Shown: positions 59,025 through 64,000 of the stretch, piece by piece
Position numbering within the stretch: position 1 is the first letter of the stretch
Layout of the letters: every line of letters begins with the position of its first letter
Assembly: GCA_031553765.1 (NCBI GenBank)
Contig: JAVBKY010000009.1
Location: forward strand, 62,001-126,000
From: JAITMY01 sp031553765
GTDB taxonomy: Bacteria > Bacteroidota > Bacteroidia > Bacteroidales > UBA932
Length of the DNA stretch: 64,000 bases
Direction: 5' to 3'
Made by a program: the position numbers and the translations under genes
The notes under the pieces: model-generated
Seen by the model: the letters and a program-made list of their open reading frames with translations, nothing else
What the model was told of the DNA's origin: nothing
Database searches by the model: none

Positions 59025-60059
59025 TTACTTGCGCACCTCATCAAACAAGGCCTCCACATTTGCAGGAGGAATGTCGGGCAGAATTGCCTCGTGCGAAGGT
59101 GAAATGACCAATCCTGTAGGGAATAGCGTTTTCAACTCGCGAACCTTTGCGCGTACTTGCTCTGGGGTGCCTTGTACCAACAGGTATTGCGCGTCTACGC
59201 CGCCGCAGAAGGTAGTGTTTTTTCCAAAATCATTCTTCAGCCTATCGGGCTCCATTTTAGCGGCAAGCGCCTGAATGGGGTGCACCACATCGGCACCTAT
59301 GGCAGTAAGATCGGGGATAACATCGTGAATGGAACCGCAGGAGTGGTACACCACCTTTAGCCCGTAGCTCTTGGCTTGGGCAATCAACTTACGGCTACCT
59401 TCAAACACAAACTCACGCAACATTTCGGGTGAAACCATCAGCCCCTGTTGGCTGCCAAAGTCGTTACCAAATAGCACGGCGTGCAGCTTACCCTTGGTAG
59501 CCTCAAAAAATATTTCGTTAGCCTTGAGGTAAAATTCCGTAATACGATCAATCACCGCCTTAAACATTTCGGGCTCCATAGCCATTTTCATCAGCGCCGT
59601 TTCCATGCCGAATGCAGCACAGGCATCCTGAAAATGCGCCGACCAAAGTACGCCCATTACAGCGTAGTCACGCTTGGGGACATCCTCTACTACCTTGCGG
59701 CATAGCGCGGGATCAACGTACTTGGCGGGATCGGGCCAGTCGAATTTATCTACATCTTTAGGATCAGAAAAATCCTCGAAAAATCCGGGCGCGGTAAGCG
59801 TGCGCTCTTCAGGGTTGCTATTTTTATCCTTGGCAAAGTCAAATGCCGCGTATATGGCGTTTGACGTGGGTGAGTGGTAGGGCATTTCTACCGCAAAAAC
59901 GTCGTCGTTGATTTTTGCCTTCAGCTCATCCTCGGTATTTACACCAAAGTGCCTGTAAAGGTTTGCCAGCGCGTCGGGGTGGGGAATGCCCAGCCATGAG
60001 GCGGGATAATCAACCGGACGGCGCTCAACGGTTGCCAAAAAGCGTTCGAGATGAGTCAT
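59025..60059 (-). CDS. URO-D superfamily protein 2 (methyltransferase-like)
   Basis: A 344-residue cytoplasmic TIM-barrel protein of the UroD/MtaA/CmuA superfamily. VVYHSCGSIHDVI gives H239-x-C241, and TTFCGGVDAQYLL gives C285, the zinc ligand pattern of MtaA/MtbA-type methyltransferases; VVHPIQALAAKMEPDRLK is the usual barrel-closing segment. Only about 25% like-looking to URO-D 1 by eye, so they are paralogues with perhaps different roles. First gene of the URO-D2-rhaM-RACo unit, spacings 33 and 2 bp. Confidence 0.82.
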   Translation of the reverse strand: MTHLERFLATVERRPVDYPASWLGIPHPDALANLYRHFGVNTEDELKAKINDDVFAVEMPYHSPTSNAIYAAFDFAKDKNSNPEERTLTAPGFFEDFSDPKDVDKFDWPDPAKYVDPALCRKVVEDVPKRDYAVMGVLWSAHFQDACAAFGMETALMKMAMEPEMFKAVIDRITEFYLKANEIFFEATKGKLHAVLFGNDFGSQQGLMVSPEMLREFVFEGSRKLIAQAKSYGLKVVYHSCGSIHDVIPDLTAIGADVVHPIQALAAKMEPDRLKNDFGKNTTFCGGVDAQYLLVQGTPEQVRAKVRELKTLFPTGLVISPSHEAILPDIPPANVEALFDEVRK

Positions 60060-60086
60060 AGGATGTACTAATTTTAAAAGATTGTG

Positions 60087-60174
60087 CGGAGAGAATGGGA
60101 TTCGAACCCATGATGCCCTTTTGGAGCATACACACTTTCCAGGCGTGCGCCTTCGACCACTCGGCCACCTCTCC
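60087..60174 (-). tRNA. tRNA-Ser (GGA)
   Basis: Class II tRNA with long variable arm: acceptor GGAGAGG/TCTCTCC, D-arm region GTGGCCGAGTGG, anticodon stem CACGC/GTGTG around CTGGAAA (anticodon GGA), variable arm TGCTCC..GGGCA, T arm ATGGG/CCCAT with TTCGAAT, discriminator G. Located just upstream of the URO-D 2 gene on the same strand. Confidence 0.93.
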
Positions 60175-60305
60175 TTATTACTTATTGGCTAAAATTCTAA
60201 CAATCTATTCTATGAATGTAAGAATAGCGAAGTTAGCGAAAAGATTTGTTAATTGTCAGGGTGGAGATAATTAATTTTGTGGCACCCTTATAATAGGGGT
60301 GCGTT

Positions 60306-61076
60306 CTATATGCCAAACATTGCTTTAGCATTTTCTGTAGTGACTTCGTCCACCTGTGCTACGCTTACGTCTTTCACTTCGGCAATCTTTTGCGCAATAA
60401 AAGTAAGGTAGCTGCTTTCATTGCGTTTGCCGCGATAGGGTGCGGGAGTGAGGTAGGGTGCATCGGTTTCAAGAAGAATATCGCCTAGCGGAATTTGCTG
60501 TATCACCTCAGGTAGTTTTGCAGTTTTAAATGTTACTACACCACCTATGCCCAACTTGTAATCACCCAACCTTTTTATTTCATGGTACAGCTCAATGGAG
60601 CCGGAGTAGGCGTGAAATACACCTCTTACATTAGGTTTTACCCGGCGCAGCACGTTGGTGATTTCGTTGAACGAATCGCGTGCATGAATTACTACCGGAA
60701 GTTTATATTGTTCGGCAAGTCGAAGTTGTATTTCAAAGGCGTAAATTTGCTGCTCTAAAAACTCCTTGCTCCAGTAGCAGTCAATTCCCACCTCGCCTAA
60801 TGCTACAAATGTACCTACAGCTTGCGCCTCCAGTTCGTGTCGTACAAAGTTCAACTCCTCTTCTACCGTATCATTTACCGATGTAGGGTGCAGACCTATC
60901 ATGGGGCGACACACAAGAGAATATTCCCTTGCGGTACGCATCATGGCAAAGTAGGTGGATTTATCCACGTTGGGCATAAGCATATGCGTAACACCCGCTG
61001 CTTGTGCCCGCGCTATAACCTCTGCACGATCAGCGTCAAAAGCCTCGTCGAAAATATGACAGTGAGTATCAATCAT
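60306..61076 (-). CDS. tatD: TatD family metal-dependent hydrolase
   Basis: Metal-dependent nuclease/hydrolase of the TatD group, cytoplasmic. The 256-residue protein starts MIDTHCHIFDEAF (H5, H7), contains EVGIDCYWSKEFLEQQIYAFEIQLRLA (metal-ligand Glu), PVVIHARDSFNEI (His), GVFHAYSGSIE (His) and ILLETDAPYLTPAPYRGKRNE (Asp), all ligands of the binuclear site. Typical housekeeping gene; a palindromic repeat separates it from the TlpA-like gene upstream. Confidence 0.95.
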   Translation of the reverse strand: MIDTHCHIFDEAFDADRAEVIARAQAAGVTHMLMPNVDKSTYFAMMRTAREYSLVCRPMIGLHPTSVNDTVEEELNFVRHELEAQAVGTFVALGEVGIDCYWSKEFLEQQIYAFEIQLRLAEQYKLPVVIHARDSFNEITNVLRRVKPNVRGVFHAYSGSIELYHEIKRLGDYKLGIGGVVTFKTAKLPEVIQQIPLGDILLETDAPYLTPAPYRGKRNESSYLTFIAQKIAEVKDVSVAQVDEVTTENAKAMFGI

Positions 61077-61082
61077 AATAAG

Positions 61083-61143
61083 TAGGCAATAAGCAATATG
61101 CAGTAGGCAGTTTCATTGCCGATTGCCGACTGCGTATTGCCTA
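61083..61143. repeat. TAGGCAATA-type palindromic repeat
   Basis: TAGGCAATA (61083-61091) and TATTGCCTA (61135-61143) with inner GCAGTAGGCA / TGCCGACTGC. The stop codon of the TlpA-like gene (TAG at 61143-61141) is the outer end of the arm. Confidence 0.75.
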
Positions 61144-62283
61144 TTTTAAAAGTTCCTTTACCTTCTTCTTCAGTTCGTCGCCGTACAAATTCTTTCCTAC
61201 AATTTCGCCCTTGCGGTTGATAAGATAGTTGGCGGGGAGTTTTTGCACCACGTAGCTTTGTGCTGCAATACAACCTTCGTTTACGTTGCAATGTACGCTT
61301 ATCCAAGGCAGTGCCTGTTGCATTACACTGGCTTCCCACTCTGCGACCCCTTCATCCAGCGAAACCTGAAATACCTCAAATCCGTTTTTGTGGTACTCCT
61401 TATATACAGTCAAAAGTTCGCGGTTATCCATTAGGCTTACCTTGTTGGTTGATGCCCAAAAATCCAGTAGTACCACTTTCCCTTTGAGTGCCGACAGATT
61501 GTGCATTTTTCCCTGCATATCCGGTAGCTCTATTTCTGGTTTATCCAGAACGGCGGCTGTATTCATCAGCCCCTGCATAGCCTCACGTCGCGCGACACCT
61601 TCCAGCACATCAAGGTCGGTCAATAGTGACTTGGTATAGGTAGATTTTGGGTAGTGCGCGCGCATAGAATCAGCCAACGCGCGCAGCAAAAACCTATCAT
61701 CAGCGGTGCCGAACAGCGAGGCTTGCTTGCCAAACTTTTGGTAGTAAGCCAGCATGCTCGACGGTGATGTGGGGTGCGTAAGTATAAAGCGTGTGTTGTA
61801 CTGTTTTTGGCGAACAAACAGGCGGTTTATACCTCGTCGCACATTGATTTGCTCAGCCTCAGTTGCAGCTGTGATTGATAGTAGCGAATCAAGCAGCCTG
61901 TTTATTTGTACGCTGTTTTGCTGCAGCTGTACCAGCAGCTCGGCATCTTGTGAGCCACCTACCTGAGCGGAACTAATCAGGTTGCCTGCATGCGCTTGTA
62001 AATGCACATGCTCACCTTCGTGTGCCAATAGCATCAGGCTTCCCAGCGTGTCGAGCGTGAGTTGGTAAAAGGTTGCGGGTTCAACATCCTTAATGGTAAA
62101 TGAAAATTTTCCCGAAGTGCTCAGTCGTACCGAATCCAGCGGCGTTACTTTTCCCACGGCAACTTTTTCTAACCGGAGCGGGCATCCCTCGATGCCGTCA
62201 ATGTGCCCGTTAATTTTTGCCGAATGTCGACCACATGCCAGTGATAGCAGGCAAATCACAGCGATGGCAGTTGTTTTTCTCAT
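61141..62283 (-). CDS. TlpA-like lipoprotein lacking the CxxC active site
   Basis: A 380-residue predicted periplasmic lipoprotein (signal ending LLSLAC at 17), with an N-terminal DUF4369-like beta domain (AKINGHIDGIEGCPLRLEKV), a helical middle and a C-terminal thioredoxin fold (LSALKGKVVLLDFWAS, KLPANYLINRKGEIVGKNLYG). Where the CxxC active site should be, the sequence is FWASTNKVSL (about 275-284), so it lacks the redox cysteines. A structural or binding role is more likely than disulfide exchange. Its stop codon lies in a repeat arm. Confidence 0.88.
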   Translation of the reverse strand: MRKTTAIAVICLLSLACGRHSAKINGHIDGIEGCPLRLEKVAVGKVTPLDSVRLSTSGKFSFTIKDVEPATFYQLTLDTLGSLMLLAHEGEHVHLQAHAGNLISSAQVGGSQDAELLVQLQQNSVQINRLLDSLLSITAATEAEQINVRRGINRLFVRQKQYNTRFILTHPTSPSSMLAYYQKFGKQASLFGTADDRFLLRALADSMRAHYPKSTYTKSLLTDLDVLEGVARREAMQGLMNTAAVLDKPEIELPDMQGKMHNLSALKGKVVLLDFWASTNKVSLMDNRELLTVYKEYHKNGFEVFQVSLDEGVAEWEASVMQQALPWISVHCNVNEGCIAAQSYVVQKLPANYLINRKGEIVGKNLYGDELKKKVKELLK

Positions 62284-62560
62284 GGTATTTTTGTGAAGGT
62301 AACAAGGATAACAAAGTTACACTTGTTTCCGATTAAATTGCTTTTTGTTGTGAAAAGATTTTCATCTTGTGTGCGTCAACGGATTTCAATTTGTAGGAAT
62401 GAATTTGCAAAAATAATTTTTTGTGAGAATTCGCTCTGTACTTGTATTTACAACGCTTGTAGTGTATTGCATCGGTGTGTGCGTAGAGGTTGCATTGCTA
62501 CTCTTTTGAAAAACAATGCATGTAATTTTTTTTGACTCTACAAAAATAGGATAGCAAATA

Positions 62561-62592
62561 TTTGGTGGTGATTTTTTTTCTCCATATCTTTA
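62561..62592 (+). promoter_or_regulatory. Promoter TTTG-N20-TATCTTTA for the debranching enzyme
   Basis: TTTG at 62561-62564 and TATCTTTA at 62585-62592 with 20 bp spacing. Predicted leader about 115 nt. The interval 62284-62560 shows no gene or repeat that I can identify. Confidence 0.7.
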
Positions 62593-62713
62593 CAGCGTAG
62601 TTTTTTACTCAACATCAATGAATTGATTTTTTATTAACAATCATTTTTTTGTGGAGAAAAAGGCAGAGGAGGGAGAGTGGAGGAGACCATAACCTTAAAC
62701 ACAAAACACAGGC

Positions 62714-64000
62714 ATGTCATACCTGAAGTTTAATAAGGAAGAGCTGGTTAATTTGGAGTACTCGCTGAACCGGGAGCTGTTGAGCACCAATCGTGCCGGA
62801 AGCTACATGAGTACAACTATTGTGTGCTGTAATACGCGTAAGTATCACGGCCTACTAGTGAGTCCTATCGATGAGTTCGAAGGTGAGCGCCATGTGCTGC
62901 TGTCATCGCTCGACGAAACAATCATTCAACACGACAAAGCGTTTAATTTCGGCATACACCGCTATCCGGGCAACATTTACGAGCCGCGCGGTCATAAGTA
63001 TATTGTCGATTTTCAATACGACCCCACGCCTACCATTGAGTACCGTGTGGGTGGTGTGCACTTGCGCAAGGAGTTGCTCATGGTGCACAACGAAGACCAG
63101 ATACTTATTCGCTACACGCTGCTCGAAGCGCACTCGAATACTATGCTGCGCTTGAAGCCTTACTTAGCGTTCCGCAATGCGCATGCCTTGAGTCATGCCA
63201 ACGTGCACGCTGATGTGAAGCATAAGGTGGTGGAGAACGGCATAGCAAATAAGTTATACGTGGGCTTCCCCACGCTTAACATGCAGCTGAGCAAAAAGGG
63301 CGAATTTGTTGCCGTGCCTGATTGGTACCGCAATGTGGAATTCACCGAAGAAATCAAGCGTGGCTACGATGCGCACGAAGACTTGTTTGTGCCCGGCTAT
63401 TTCGAAGTGCCCATTAAGAAGGGTGAGAGCATTATTTTCTCCGCTTCATTGAAGGAAGCATCGGTAGCAGGCTTAGGCAAAAAGTTCAATGCGGAAATTG
63501 CCAAGCGTCCCGAAAAAGTTTCATTTAAAGGCTGCCTTAAAAACGCAGCCGACCAGTTCGTAGTTCGCCGCGGTAAAAATACCGAGGTGGTAGCCGGATA
63601 CCCATGGTTTGGTCGCTGGGGTCGTGATACCTTTATCGCGTTGCCCGGTATTACCCTTTCGGCTATAAGCTCTAATGGAAGCGATGCCAAGGAAAAAGTA
63701 AAAACCTGCAAGGACGTACTCGATACCATGAGCAACGAAATGCAGGGTGGACTTTTCCCCAACATTGGTTATGGAGATAACGCCGCGTTTAACTCAGTTG
63801 ATGCTCCCATGTGGTATTTCTGGACCATTCAGCAGTACGAGGAGTTTACAGGTGATCGCGAAGGTGTGTGGAAAGCTTACGGTAAAAAAATGAAGGCCAT
63901 TTTAGAGGCTTTCCGTAAGGGTACCAGCAACGCCATGATGCATGAGAATGGCTTGATATGGGCCGAGCAACCTTATAAGGCACTTACGTGGATGGATGCC
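62714..64000 (+). CDS. Glycogen debranching enzyme (amylo-alpha-1,6-glucosidase type), N-terminal part
   Basis: Cytoplasmic alpha-1,6-glucosidase acting on glycogen branch points; the window ends inside the gene after 429 codons. The N-terminal domain is the bacterial GDE_N type (SLNRELLSTNRAGSYMSTTIVCCNTRKYHGLLVSP), followed by the (alpha/alpha)6 catalytic domain: VVAGYPWFGRWGRDTFIALPGI (catalytic Asp in GRDTFI) and NTVDAPMWYFW-like NSVDAPMWYFWTIQQ. Start chosen at the first ATG of the conserved N-terminus. A good promoter lies about 120 bp upstream. Confidence 0.93.
   Translation, partial: MSYLKFNKEELVNLEYSLNRELLSTNRAGSYMSTTIVCCNTRKYHGLLVSPIDEFEGERHVLLSSLDETIIQHDKAFNFGIHRYPGNIYEPRGHKYIVDFQYDPTPTIEYRVGGVHLRKELLMVHNEDQILIRYTLLEAHSNTMLRLKPYLAFRNAHALSHANVHADVKHKVVENGIANKLYVGFPTLNMQLSKKGEFVAVPDWYRNVEFTEEIKRGYDAHEDLFVPGYFEVPIKKGESIIFSASLKEASVAGLGKKFNAEIAKRPEKVSFKGCLKNAADQFVVRRGKNTEVVAGYPWFGRWGRDTFIALPGITLSAISSNGSDAKEKVKTCKDVLDTMSNEMQGGLFPNIGYGDNAAFNSVDAPMWYFWTIQQYEEFTGDREGVWKAYGKKMKAILEAFRKGTSNAMMHENGLIWAEQPYKALTWMDA

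Noticed and set aside
55809..60059. URO-D proteins as heme-pathway uroporphyrinogen decarboxylase (hemE)
   Set aside because: The H-x-C zinc-type motifs and the RACo/rhaM context fit the methyltransferase branch of the superfamily better than HemE; no other heme genes are nearby.

Overview
The window is chromosomal DNA from a Bacteroidota member, most likely order Bacteroidales. The evidence is the recurrent TAnnTTTG-type -7 promoter boxes (some with a TTG or TTTG -33 box about 19-20 bases upstream), lipoproteins with acidic or serine-rich residues after the lipobox, families such as DUF4136, DUF4369-like TlpA, DUF3781 and paired short CHR proteins, and a large set of plant-polysaccharide glycosidases. 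No ribosomal RNA or marker protein fixes the genus.

Layout. 1-6.3 kb (minus): tripartite RND efflux system (outer membrane factor cut by the window edge, inner membrane pump, adaptor), then a two-gene chromate transporter. 6.6-10 kb (plus): araA-araB. 10.06-13.21 kb: a complete IS1595-family transposon (23-bp terminal inverted repeats, 8-bp target duplication) carrying four passenger genes and a 109-nt near-perfect hairpin. 13.4-15.9 kb: a frameshifted TlpA-like gene and an AbiEii/HigA-like toxin-antitoxin pair. 16-20.5 kb (minus): ilvD-ilvB-ilvN preceded by a 29-codon leader ORF very rich in Leu/Ile/Val. 20.6-25 kb: small ORF, tRNA-Ala, orphan membrane protein, transposase remnant, formate/nitrite channel, DUF4136 lipoprotein. 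25.4-34.3 kb (plus): GH140-like, GH43, GH78 and GH2 enzymes, then GtrA. 34.4-36.2 kb: flavin reductase and HicAB. 36.2-60.1 kb (minus): DUF5703-type glycosidase, GH106, DUF3781, methyltransferase, an AT-rich PHP-ABC ATPase pair, GH2, esterase, GH43-like, GH78, MFS transporter, truncated rhamnosidase-like protein, two URO-D family proteins, a RACo-like corrinoid activator and L-rhamnose mutarotase. 60.1-64 kb: tRNA-Ser, TatD, a TlpA-like protein without CxxC, and a glycogen debranching enzyme cut by the window end.

How it fits together. The two glycosidase blocks look like machinery for a rhamnose/arabinose-rich pectic glycan (rhamnogalacturonan type): rhamnosidases (GH78, GH106), GH43, apiosidase-like GH140, beta-galactosidases, an esterase, a sugar importer, rhamnose mutarotase and the arabinose pathway. 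No SusC/SusD pair is in the window. Three near-identical palindromes (CTTATTGTA-N5-TACAATAAG) precede araA, the GH140 gene and a URO-D gene, suggesting one regulator ties arabinose catabolism, the glycan enzymes and the URO-D/RACo genes together. RACo plus URO-D proteins beside rhamnose genes suggests corrinoid-dependent demethylation of O-methylated sugars, which is a hypothesis.

The second theme is repeats. Intergenic spaces are filled with several palindromic families, often nested. One 102-bp copy sits in frame inside the RACo gene, and several genes take their stop codons, and even a common PPTP C-terminus, from repeats.
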